Assembly (NCBI GenBank): GCA_037130015.1
Contig: JBAXTU010000021.1
Location: 1-13,262, forward strand
Direction of reading: 5' to 3'
Source: JBAXTU01 sp037130015
GTDB taxonomy: Bacteria; Patescibacteriota; Patescibacteriia; 2-01-FULL-39-33
DNA length: 13,262 nt
Shown one piece after another: positions 1 to 7,489 of this stretch; the first letter of the stretch is position 1; the number at the start of each line of letters is the position of its first letter. The notes under the pieces are model-generated. The model did no database searches. It had not been told where the DNA came from and saw nothing but the letters and a program-made list of their open reading frames with translations. The position numbers were made by a program, and so were the translations under genes.

Positions 1-13
1 GTCATATATAGAT

Positions 14-22
14 ATTATACCA
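14..22 (-). promoter_or_regulatory. Extended -10 promoter facing left, for a gene beyond the window
   Basis: The minus strand reads TGG-TATAAT here: a perfect consensus -10 hexamer (14-19) preceded by the TGn of an extended -10 (20-22). It lies 5 nt past the galU stop codon. No good -35 exists at 16-18 nt; TTGATT at 32-37 is too close. Extended -10 promoters often do without a -35. Transcription would start near position 7 and run off the left edge. This is inferred from sequence only. Confidence 0.5.
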
Positions 23-26
23 CATT

Positions 27-908
27 TTAAAAATCAAGTCTGCCTTTCAAAAATTCTTTTACCTTGTCACCTATTTCTTTATCTTTAAGACCAAAATGAA
101 TATTGGCTTTTAACCAATCAAATTTATTGCCAGTATCCAATTGGTGGCCTTCCAAAATTTTGGCATAAACTTTTCTTTTTTGACTTAAAAGATCAATAGC
201 ATCAGCCAAATAAAATTCCCGATTATCCTGCTTCTTCATGGTTTCTAAAATTTCAAAAATATCAGGCGTCAAAATAAAGCCACTAACAGAACTAATGCGA
301 CTTTTGGTGCCATCTGGTCCTGGCTTTTCAAGCAGTCTGCTCACTTCATAAATTCCATTACTCAAATCAGTTCCTTCAATTATGCCATATTTTTTTGTGC
401 CTTCATCATCAGTCATAACAGAAGTAAGCACTGGACCATCATATTGTTCATAGACGTCCATTAACTGTTTAAGATGTGGCCGACCATCAGGACAATCCAT
501 AATATCATCTCCAAAAACTACAGCAAAAGGCTCGTCGCCTATCAGGTCTTTGGCGTTTAAAACTGGAGTACCAGTACCATATGGCCCTTTTTGTCTGATA
601 TAAATAAAATTGGCCAGTTCAGCCACGTCTTTGATGGCTTTATAAGCAGACTCCTTGCCACCTTTTAGACAAGTGGCTTCCAAATCTTCCAACCTATCAA
701 AATGATCTTCAATGGCCTTTTTCGTCGGGCCAGTGACAAAAATAATATCAGTAATACCCGAGGCAACTGCGCTTTCCACAATATACTGAATAACCGGCTT
801 ATCCAGAACGGTCATCATTTCTTTGGGCTGAGCCTTGGTGGCTGGCAACATGCGAGTGCCAATACCAGCAACTGGAATGACTAATTTACGGACTTTTTGA
901 TTTGACAT
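27..908 (-). CDS. galU: UTP--glucose-1-phosphate uridylyltransferase
   Basis: This enzyme makes UDP-glucose from UTP and glucose-1-phosphate in the cytoplasm, feeding UDP-sugars to envelope glycan synthesis. The 293 residues match the usual GalU length. Visible motifs are the nucleotide-binding loop VAGIGTRMLPATKAQPKEM (13-31), DKPVIQYIVESAVASGI (36-52), the metal-binding FGDDI (132-136), LEKP (193-196, with the substrate-contacting Lys195) and LDTGNK (257-262). A GTGTPVLNAK stretch (111-120) replaces the more common GLGHAVL-type loop, and EFYLADAI (231-238) replaces IQLTDAI, so it is a somewhat divergent member. The start is ATG at 908 with no Shine-Dalgarno sequence. A strong terminator lies between it and the gene upstream, so it probably has its own weak promoter at 922-951. 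RmlA-type thymidylyltransferase is the main alternative, but the KAQPKEM and DKPVIQY signature favours GalU. Confidence 0.93.
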   Translation of the reverse strand: MSNQKVRKLVIPVAGIGTRMLPATKAQPKEMMTVLDKPVIQYIVESAVASGITDIIFVTGPTKKAIEDHFDRLEDLEATCLKGGKESAYKAIKDVAELANFIYIRQKGPYGTGTPVLNAKDLIGDEPFAVVFGDDIMDCPDGRPHLKQLMDVYEQYDGPVLTSVMTDDEGTKKYGIIEGTDLSNGIYEVSRLLEKPGPDGTKSRISSVSGFILTPDIFEILETMKKQDNREFYLADAIDLLSQKRKVYAKILEGHQLDTGNKFDWLKANIHFGLKDKEIGDKVKEFLKGRLDF

Positions 909-909
909 A

Positions 910-948
910 AAATGTTAAATTAATTTATTTAAACTAATCTTAACATTT
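910..948. repeat. AT-rich inverted repeat immediately upstream of galU
   Basis: The 9-base arms AAATGTTAA (910-918) and TTAACATTT (940-948) are perfect reverse complements. The inner arms ATTAATTT and AAACTAAT (part of 931-938) extend the dyad with one bulge and one mismatch around a 4-base loop. The inner edge sits 1 nt from the galU start codon. It could be an operator for a dimeric regulator or a weak leader hairpin over the start. It has no GC core and no long T tract, so it is not a typical terminator. Confidence 0.4.
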
Positions 949-951
949 CAA
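922..951 (-). promoter_or_regulatory. galU: Weak putative galU promoter
   Basis: The minus strand has TTGAAA (946-951, five of six to consensus) and, 18 nt on, TAAATT (922-927, four of six). Transcription would start only a few bases before the galU ATG. The match is weak, but a promoter is expected here because a terminator separates galU from the gene upstream. The elements overlap the inverted repeat at 910-948, so a factor bound to the dyad would block them. Confidence 0.3.
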
Positions 952-986
952 TAAAACAAAAACAACTGGTCAAATGACCAGTTGTT
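950..986 (-). terminator. Intrinsic terminator after the large surface protein gene
   Basis: The arms 961-972 and 975-986 are perfect 12-base reverse complements (AACAACTGGTCA / TGACCAGTTGTT), extendable by two A:T pairs, around a very short loop. On the minus strand the stem begins 12 nt after the surface-protein stop codon and is followed by a T-rich run (TTTGTTTTAT at 951-960). On the plus strand T-rich sequence also follows (985-1000), so it could act both ways, although no plus-strand gene ends here. Confidence 0.85.
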
Positions 987-998
987 TTGCTCTTTATT

Positions 999-3900
999 TT
1001 AGATGCTTAAATCAGAATATTTACCAATAACATCACTAGAAACATTATATAATTTTTTGCCTTTGTACTTTTTGAGCTCTGTTAAATTTTCAATGTGTTG
1101 TTTTTTGCCAGCGGTGATGAAATAAATTTTATTATCAGTGGCTCTGAGCAAAACACCATCAGCATAAGGCAAAGCATCTGGATAATCCGAAAGTTCATTA
1201 TCAACCTGGATCATTTTTTTGCCTTTGTATTTTTTGAGTTCAGCCAAATTTTCAATATACTTTTTGCCGTTATTTACGGTGATATAAATTTTACCACTGG
1301 GAGTGCGAAGCAAAATGCCATTGCCATAAATTTTCACACCAAGTACTTGGCCGCCAATTTGGCTATCAACAGAGTTCAGAGATTTAATAGTCAAATCAAC
1401 TTGATTAGCCTTTAAACCATTATAAGTAACCATAACATCATTTACACCATCACCATTTAAATCTGCAGGCCTGGAATCGCCTATATTCATTTTTAGAGTG
1501 ACTGGAGTTGAGGCTAGCTCTATGGTGACAGTGCCATTTAACATATCAATGTCTTTGACCATGAAATGATGCTGACTACCATCAACGGCTGTGAAATTGC
1601 CGGTTGAATTTAGATATACCAACAGATTAAGGCCATTAGTACTGATTATGCCAAGATTGGCAGCTACATCCATACCAATAGTAATGGTCTGAGTACCGGA
1701 GCCACCAGATGAACCACCACTAGGAGCTGAGCCACCAATATTATTAACTTTCACATTTCTAGTTGAGGTAGCTAGATTATTAGCTGTATCAGTAACATAA
1801 TAATTAATCACATAATCCCCAGCAATACTAGTATTTACTTGGTTATCAACAATTATTTTTGAAGTTATATCGCCATCAATATTATCACTAGCCGAAGCGC
1901 CAGCATCGGTATAGGTATCGCCAACATTTATTTGCAGACTTTGATTGCCATTTAGTGTAATGACCGGCTTGGTGGTATCAACAATATTAATTACTCTAGT
2001 CACCTGGCTAACATTACCAGCATCGTCTGTTGCGTCATAAGTCACGCCGTAAGAACCAACGATATTAACATCGACACTGGAAGTAGTAATTGTCGGCAAT
2101 AATCCAACACTATAATTATCTGTAACAGTTGCTCCCAATTCAGAATAAGCAGTTTTAGCTTCAATTGTCTGTGGATCATCACCATTAAGAGTGATGATTG
2201 GGGCTGTTTTGTCAATTTTAACAACTATAGTAGAAGTTGCTTCTATTTGATCCAAATTATCAATACTATAAAAATCAATTGTGGTTGTTCCTTCAGTCGT
2301 AATATCAAAAGGAATAGTATATATGTTTAAAGACCCTCCATCAATAGAATAATAAATATTTTTTATGCCACTGCCAGTATCGGTCGCATTCAAGGTGACA
2401 GTAATGTCTTTATTGGACCAAGTATCAAAAACATATAGGCTAGAACTTGAATTTACTGCGGCTGCAGTGGTGGTTGGAGCAACAATATCTAAAGTGATGC
2501 TAATGGCTGTGCTGGTGCCGGTATTACCAGCTAAATCATTGATTCTAAAATTAATATCAGTAGCCGCAACCGTACTAGTAACAATATAACAAGTTCCTGA
2601 TAAATAAATAGCTGGCAACCAATTGGCACCATTATCTAATGTATATTCACAGGAAGATGTATCTAACCCTGATTCTATGTCACCAACAGCAACAGTAGAA
2701 GTTGAATAACCAAGAATATAAGTTCCGGAAGATGTGGTATAAGATTTATCAATATTAACAGGACCAACAGTCGGAGCTATATTATCAGCTAAAACATTAA
2801 CTGTCCTAGTGGTGGTTGTATGATTACCACCAGAGTCAGTAACCGTATAAGTAATTGTATAAGTCGCTGGTGTATCAGTATCAACTGTGCCAGTAACAAC
2901 CGTAGAAGAAGATAAATCACCATCAACATCGTCAGTGGTATTAAATCCCGGATCTGTAAAAATATTTTTTTCATACAAATCAATTGTAGATGAACCATTT
3001 AGAGTGATGACTGGCGACACATCAGAAACTAAAACTGTTCTAGTAGTAGAAGCAGTATTGCCACTAGAATCAATAACTGAATAAATCACATAATATAAGC
3101 CAGCCGTGGAAGTGGTGACAGCTGAAGCATCAATATTTATTTGAGAAGTCAAATCGCCATCGACTACGTCACTAGCTGTTGCGCCTAATTCAGAATAATC
3201 ATGAGTACGAGTGATTGATTGTGGATCAGAACCGGTCAAAACAATTATTGGGGCAACAGTATCTTGAAATAAAATTGATGAATCACCAGAGATAATTAAT
3301 GTACCAATTGCTAAGTCTGCCGTACCCGTAGCGCTATAATATAAAGTACCATTTATTATGCCACCAACGGTTGCTGAATCAGCTGTAATTGTTCCCAGGG
3401 TTGTTGAAACCGTCAATGAAGTGCCATCATCAACATGATTACCAAATTCATCAAAAACCTCAGCTGAAAAATTATCAAAAGAAGTTGGGCCAGCTTCTAC
3501 TGGAGTTACGGCTGTAAATTTAACACTGCTAGGATCAGCAGGCCCCACAATCACAGTTCTAGTAGTGGTAGCCACATTACCCAAATAATCCGTAGCTGTA
3601 TAAATAATCTGATAAGTGCCCGTAAGAGTGGAGCTGACTGTGCCAGTCGCAACAATAGAACCAGTCACATCGCCGTCTAAACCATCAAAGGCTATAGCTC
3701 CAAGATCGATGTAGGTGGTAGTGGCAGTTAAATAAGTTGTTGTGGCTCCAACTATACTAATGTCTGGAGCAGTTAAATCAACAGAAACAGTAATCCAACT
3801 GGAACTAACTTTACTATTACCAGCGGTATCACTCACACCAACATTAATATTAGTAGCCAATAAGGTGTCAATATCACTAAAAATACATTGTCCAGTTGAT

Positions 3901-5030
3901 GAATTATAGGCTGTAGAAACAATTGGCCAACTGCTGCCACCTCCATCAATAGAATAAAAACAAACAGCCGGATTAATCCCTGAACCACCAATGTCACTAA
4001 CATCAGCGGTAATAGTGGTAAAATGACCTATATAAATTCCGCCAATAGTTGAAGTTGATGGTGTTAAGGCTATAGCGCCGACTATTGGTGCATCCACATC
4101 AACCATAACAGTGCTGGTGCCAGTCGTGGTGGAATAATTGCCTGCATTATCGGCAATCAAATATTGATATTGATAACATTTACCAGAAACACCGAGGTCT
4201 TCATACGATCCAGAGGTTGATGAAGCTAAAAATGCAAATGATCCAAACGCGCTACAAACATCATCGGTCAAAGTCGCTTCAGATCTTTCAATAACACCAG
4301 TTGTTAAATCCAAATCAGAATCAACATCTGATCCAGTATTAAAAGTAATCGGAATAGTTGTGGTTGTTAAATAGCCATCAGTATAACTAATTGAACCGCC
4401 AATAGGGCCGGCAGTATCTGGTGTATAATCAATATCTACTGAAACCTGAGTAATATAAATCATATCACCAGGACCAACACAAGGAGTATATTGAACTCCA
4501 AAATTAGTTGTCCATGAATTAACTTCTGCTAATGTCCAAGCTAAACCCGTAAACGGATTAATGGCCAAAACACGCGAATATGTGACATAAGATCCGGTCA
4601 AAGTATGAATAGAGTCATCACTAATATCTGGTGACGTTGTTCCTTTTTCTAATCTTAAATTAATACCAAAAGACCCAGGACTTACACGAGATATAACATT
4701 TAGTGTAATAGAATTAATTACAGATCCTGTTGGTAATCCTGCTCCAGGCATAGTAAAGGTCTGAGCCTTACCATCGGTTGTTGTTGCAATATAAGAAACA
4801 TCTGTAGCATCGCTAGACCCAACAGCCAAAACTTTTGTAGCACCAGCACCTAAATCCCAGTCATCAAAATTTCCAACACCACTAGGATATAAAGTTATTG
4901 TTGCCGCAGAAGCAACTGATGCGCTAATAAAAAAACCGCCGCAAGTTAGTACCAAAAAAGCCAACGAGACGATGAGTCGCATCCTAAATTTTTCGTCATT
5001 AATACGAAAAACTGAATTTTTTCCATTCAT
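999..5030 (-). CDS. Secreted multi-domain Ig-like/DUF5011 surface protein
   Basis: This 1343-residue exported protein is built of beta-sandwich modules. A signal peptide spans about 17-42 (MRLIVSLAFLVLT core, cleavage near VASA-A). An N-terminal beta domain (43-204) is followed by Ig-like modules (205-313, 314-421). The rest holds five DUF5011-type repeats (about 422-495, 593-668, 671-746, 943-1016, 1020-1095), recognised by PVITLNG, YTDxGAxAxDxxDGD and YxVTDxxGN. A Big1/invasin-like module (499-592) and two more Ig-like modules (752-850, 851-940) lie among them. A Gly/Ser linker (1097-1113) leads to a C-terminal domain with DLNGDGVNDV (1190-1199, Ca-loop-like) and two 54-residue repeats (1238-1342). 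There is no LPXTG motif, C-terminal membrane segment or enzyme motif, so the anchor is unknown. Start ATG 5030 gives a 16-residue polar lead-in; Met17 (4982) is an alternative that begins directly at the signal peptide. Adhesion or a surface-layer role is inferred. Confidence 0.85.
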   Translation of the reverse strand: MNGKNSVFRINDEKFRMRLIVSLAFLVLTCGGFFISASVASAATITLYPSGVGNFDDWDLGAGATKVLAVGSSDATDVSYIATTTDGKAQTFTMPGAGLPTGSVINSITLNVISRVSPGSFGINLRLEKGTTSPDISDDSIHTLTGSYVTYSRVLAINPFTGLAWTLAEVNSWTTNFGVQYTPCVGPGDMIYITQVSVDIDYTPDTAGPIGGSISYTDGYLTTTTIPITFNTGSDVDSDLDLTTGVIERSEATLTDDVCSAFGSFAFLASSTSGSYEDLGVSGKCYQYQYLIADNAGNYSTTTGTSTVMVDVDAPIVGAIALTPSTSTIGGIYIGHFTTITADVSDIGGSGINPAVCFYSIDGGGSSWPIVSTAYNSSTGQCIFSDIDTLLATNINVGVSDTAGNSKVSSSWITVSVDLTAPDISIVGATTTYLTATTTYIDLGAIAFDGLDGDVTGSIVATGTVSSTLTGTYQIIYTATDYLGNVATTTRTVIVGPADPSSVKFTAVTPVEAGPTSFDNFSAEVFDEFGNHVDDGTSLTVSTTLGTITADSATVGGIINGTLYYSATGTADLAIGTLIISGDSSILFQDTVAPIIVLTGSDPQSITRTHDYSELGATASDVVDGDLTSQINIDASAVTTSTAGLYYVIYSVIDSSGNTASTTRTVLVSDVSPVITLNGSSTIDLYEKNIFTDPGFNTTDDVDGDLSSSTVVTGTVDTDTPATYTITYTVTDSGGNHTTTTRTVNVLADNIAPTVGPVNIDKSYTTSSGTYILGYSTSTVAVGDIESGLDTSSCEYTLDNGANWLPAIYLSGTCYIVTSTVAATDINFRINDLAGNTGTSTAISITLDIVAPTTTAAAVNSSSSLYVFDTWSNKDITVTLNATDTGSGIKNIYYSIDGGSLNIYTIPFDITTEGTTTIDFYSIDNLDQIEATSTIVVKIDKTAPIITLNGDDPQTIEAKTAYSELGATVTDNYSVGLLPTITTSSVDVNIVGSYGVTYDATDDAGNVSQVTRVINIVDTTKPVITLNGNQSLQINVGDTYTDAGASASDNIDGDITSKIIVDNQVNTSIAGDYVINYYVTDTANNLATSTRNVKVNNIGGSAPSGGSSGGSGTQTITIGMDVAANLGIISTNGLNLLVYLNSTGNFTAVDGSQHHFMVKDIDMLNGTVTIELASTPVTLKMNIGDSRPADLNGDGVNDVMVTYNGLKANQVDLTIKSLNSVDSQIGGQVLGVKIYGNGILLRTPSGKIYITVNNGKKYIENLAELKKYKGKKMIQVDNELSDYPDALPYADGVLLRATDNKIYFITAGKKQHIENLTELKKYKGKKLYNVSSDVIGKYSDLSI
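1005..1319 (-). repeat. Two tandem 54-residue (162-bp) repeats at the surface protein C-terminus
   Basis: Residues 1238-1291 and 1292-1342 share the pattern GxLLRxxxxKIYxxxxxGKKxxIENLxELKKYKGKK. At DNA level the CTTTGTA block recurs at 1061 and 1223, exactly 162 bases apart, with most surrounding bases conserved, indicating duplication. Similar IYYI-GKK-type repeats end many Patescibacteria surface proteins (from memory). The lysine-rich character suggests binding to an anionic surface polymer, which is inference. Confidence 0.8.
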
Positions 5031-5063
5031 AAGTTTAGATTATTTAATTTTTCAGATAACCAC

Positions 5064-5091
5064 ATTTTAGCCCAAACTCACACAATGTCAA
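5064..5091 (-). promoter_or_regulatory. Strong sigma-70-type promoter for the surface protein
   Basis: The minus strand has a perfect TTGACA (5086-5091), a 16-nt spacer and TAAAAT (5064-5069, five of six). The predicted start is near 5057, about 27 nt before the ATG at 5030. The -35 lies only 8 nt beyond the stop codon of the upstream membrane-protein gene, so the surface protein can be expressed independently of that operon. No terminator is visible in 5031-5099, so some read-through from upstream is also likely. Confidence 0.75.
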
Positions 5092-5099
5092 GTTAATAA

Positions 5100-6389
5100 C
5101 TATTTGTGAATGAAATGATTATAATCCCTCTCTACTGCCTGAAAATAATTTACCCTAAAAACATTAAAAGTTCCAGAATGTTGAATAAAACCCAAACGAT
5201 AATTTTCAACCAAAAGTAAATTCCAAAAGATAAAAACCACAATAACTAGACGCCAAGCTCGGATATATTGGCCAAATCTTTCTACTAAGGCGGTCAGTGT
5301 TAGGGCAAAAAATGGCAAAAGTTCAATAAACCGACGACCGCCAAAAGCATCACCTCCGCCCAGATCGTTGAGTGAACTGTTTAAAATCCATTGTCCAACA
5401 AAAATTAAAACCGCCATGATAGCTAAAAATTTTGACTTTATCCACAGCCATGGCCAGCCAATAATAGCCAAAATTAGCACCGGAGACCACAACAATAATC
5501 CCCTATCGCTAGAAAAAAGCGTATACAACCCATGGAATTCTGGACGAATAAAACGCACACCTTGCGGAGTTAAAAAATAACTGCCATACAAATAGTGCCA
5601 CAATAATCCTTGAATAACCGCAAAAATCGCCACAGGCAAAACAAATTTAAAAGCTTGAATCAAAGAATTAGGAATGGAAATTTTGGCGGTACGCAAAATT
5701 ATCGGTAAATAAAGCACACAAAAAATTGCATTCTGCCAACGAGTAGCAATCATTAAAAATACCACCAGCGCCAAAAGCCACGGATGCCTTTGATAATCCA
5801 GCCACTCAGAAAATACTAGATAAATAAAAGTACTCACCAAAAACAGCGAAATAATGTGAGACATTGACGGCTCAAAAAACTGGTAATAAATAAAAGGTGT
5901 GGCCAGCAGAATTAGTGCCAAGGACTTCACGGCTGATTTTTCATCAAAAAGCCTTCTTACTATTTTATAATTTATCCACAAAACCAAAAATCCAGCCACC
6001 AGTGTGCCAAAATTAACAGCCATAACATACCAATACGAATAGCCATCCAGTGACAAATTATGACCAAAAAAATTAGCAATCCAAGTGATTAGTGTCGCAA
6101 TAAAAATAAATGGTAGCCAAAAAATCGCCGTACCCCAAGCATAAGCGTTAGGCGTGTGGCCAGTTGGTGTTTTGATATTATTTTGAATAAACCACTGACT
6201 ACCAGAATCATAAGCGGAAAAATAAGACAATTCATCATGCACATCTAAACTGTGATTAAAAACCACCGCATGCAAATAACTATAATAAAAAACACCATCA
6301 CCTTGAATTTTAATGGGACGGCTAAAATTTAAGAACACAAAAAATCCTAAGCTAACTATTATTGCAATAATAAAATATTTTTTAGCCAT
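5100..6389 (-). CDS. Polytopic GT-C-like glycosyltransferase (PMT/ArnT-type fold)
   Basis: This 429-residue integral membrane protein has roughly 10-12 hydrophobic segments, starting at 5-22. The first outside loop carries QGDGVFYYSY (29-38); GT-C enzymes such as PMT and ArnT keep a catalytic Asp at the end of this loop, so Asp31 is the candidate. Other family-like pieces are FFEPSMSH (171-178), SSDRGLLLWSP (293-303) and GGGDAFGGRRFIELLPFFAL (344-363). Known relatives transfer sugars from polyprenyl-phosphate donors to acceptors on the outer face of the membrane. The gene starts 9 nt after rmuC, in the same operon, and lies directly before the secreted Ig-repeat protein. The acceptor cannot be read from sequence: a lipid-linked glycan or the Thr/Ser-rich surface protein are both possible. 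There is no Shine-Dalgarno sequence before ATG 6389. Confidence 0.72.
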   Translation of the reverse strand: MAKKYFIIAIIVSLGFFVFLNFSRPIKIQGDGVFYYSYLHAVVFNHSLDVHDELSYFSAYDSGSQWFIQNNIKTPTGHTPNAYAWGTAIFWLPFIFIATLITWIANFFGHNLSLDGYSYWYVMAVNFGTLVAGFLVLWINYKIVRRLFDEKSAVKSLALILLATPFIYYQFFEPSMSHIISLFLVSTFIYLVFSEWLDYQRHPWLLALVVFLMIATRWQNAIFCVLYLPIILRTAKISIPNSLIQAFKFVLPVAIFAVIQGLLWHYLYGSYFLTPQGVRFIRPEFHGLYTLFSSDRGLLLWSPVLILAIIGWPWLWIKSKFLAIMAVLIFVGQWILNSSLNDLGGGDAFGGRRFIELLPFFALTLTALVERFGQYIRAWRLVIVVFIFWNLLLVENYRLGFIQHSGTFNVFRVNYFQAVERDYNHFIHK

Positions 6390-6398
6390 GTTTATATA

Positions 6399-7481
6399 TT
6401 AACCATCTACTTTTTTTGGTCCATCAATTTGCAATTGATCAATAACGCTTTCGGCGCCAGTAATTTTTATCATATCTTTGTCAATTTTCTTTAATTCTTT
6501 GTCAGCCAGATTATAAGCATTGACGGTGGTTGATAAGCTATTGCCCAATTTTTTGAAATATTCATCATAAGCGGAAATATGGTTGCCAAGACCTTCCACG
6601 CGTTTAATAATTTCTTTGGTTTGCTCTTCAATTTTCAGGGCACGCAAACCTTGCAACACTGTTTGCAGATAAGCCGCAAAAGTCGTGGGAGAAACGATAA
6701 TTACCCGTTTTTCCTTGAAAGCATAATCAATTAAACTGCGCGTGTTAATTTTGATAGCGCCCACTTCATTAACCAGCAAATCATAATAAATAGCCTCAGC
6801 CGGAATAAACATAAATGCAAAATCCATGGTCCCCTTGCTCGGCTTGATGTATTTGGATGTTTCGTCAATGCGTTTTTTTAAATCATTTTTGAATTCCTTT
6901 TCATAAGTCAAACGCTTTTCCTCATCATCTTCATTAATTACCCGATTATAATTATCCAGTGAAAACTTGGCGTCAACCGGAATCAGGCCGTCTTTGGTTT
7001 TGATGACCGCATCCACAATATCACCATCGTCAAATTTATATTGAAGTGAAAAAGCGGTCGGTGGCAAAATATTTTCCAGCACTAATTGCAAAGCCGCTTC
7101 GCCAAGATTACCGCGTTGTTTTTGAGAAGTCAAAACTTTTTCCAAATTTTTAAGCTGAGCCGAAAAACCCATAACCTGTTTATTGGTTTCTTGCAACTCC
7201 ACTATTTTTTCAGTAATACCTTTGACAATACCGATACTTTGATTGAATTGCGATTGCATTTGCTGAGTGGATTGCGCCAATTTCGTATCGACGGTTTGAT
7301 TGAGGCCTTTAAGGCTGGAATCCATGGTTTGATTAAGCTCTTTAATGCGCTCAAACAGCAAAAGCGAGGTTTTGTCGTCTTTGGGCTCACTAAGCTGTGA
7401 CAATTTTTGACTAAAAATAACAAACATGGCAATAATTGCCACCAGTAGAATTATAATTAGAATTACGAGTATGATTTCCAT
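6399..7481 (-). CDS. rmuC: RmuC family DNA recombination protein
   Basis: RmuC proteins are predicted PD-(D/E)XK-like nucleases that limit inversions and other rearrangements at repeats. The 360 residues show one N-terminal membrane helix (2-24), a coiled coil (about 30-120, with hendecad repeats at 49-81) and the RmuC domain (about 120-345). The domain begins with RGNLGE (123-128). Asp157 (VDAVI) and Asp170-Ala-Lys172 (VDAKF) look like the nuclease core, and FMFIPAEAIY (223-232) and VSPTTFAAYLQTV (263-275) are typical of the family. It lies between two glycosyltransferase genes with gaps of 8-9 nt, so it is co-transcribed with envelope genes. That context does not explain a DNA role. The start is ATG 7481 with no Shine-Dalgarno sequence. 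Confidence 0.9.
   Translation of the reverse strand: MEIILVILIIILLVAIIAMFVIFSQKLSQLSEPKDDKTSLLLFERIKELNQTMDSSLKGLNQTVDTKLAQSTQQMQSQFNQSIGIVKGITEKIVELQETNKQVMGFSAQLKNLEKVLTSQKQRGNLGEAALQLVLENILPPTAFSLQYKFDDGDIVDAVIKTKDGLIPVDAKFSLDNYNRVINEDDEEKRLTYEKEFKNDLKKRIDETSKYIKPSKGTMDFAFMFIPAEAIYYDLLVNEVGAIKINTRSLIDYAFKEKRVIIVSPTTFAAYLQTVLQGLRALKIEEQTKEIIKRVEGLGNHISAYDEYFKKLGNSLSTTVNAYNLADKELKKIDKDMIKITGAESVIDQLQIDGPKKVDG
7239..7337 (-). repeat. Three 11-residue (hendecad) repeats in the RmuC coiled coil
   Basis: Residues 49-81 of the RmuC protein read LNQTMDSSLKG / LNQTVDTKLAQ / STQQMQSQFNQ. The 11-residue period gives a 33-bp DNA periodicity, clearest between the first two units. Hendecads form a nearly straight coiled coil rather than the usual left-handed heptad. 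The third unit is more degenerate. Confidence 0.6.
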
Positions 7482-7489
7482 AATTTATT

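Noticed and set aside
910..948. Second intrinsic terminator upstream of galU
   Set aside because: The stem is almost all A:T with a bulge and mismatch, and only four T follow before the ATG.
1095..1415. Plus-strand open frames inside the surface protein, rmuC and GT genes
   Set aside because: They lie antisense to well-supported genes, show low-complexity translations with no recognisable motif, and lack promoters or ribosome sites.
1700..3800. Periodic short repeats resembling a CRISPR-like or minisatellite array
   Set aside because: The recurring blocks are codons of ITLNG, DxDGD and STTRTV motifs in diverged DUF5011 repeats; spacing and sequence are not conserved at DNA level.
4941..4943. 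Possible lipobox Cys30 (LVLTC) in the surface protein signal peptide
   Set aside because: Thr precedes the Cys, unlike the usual Gly/Ala/Ser. The hydrophobic stretch continues past it, and a good VASA-A signal peptidase I site follows.
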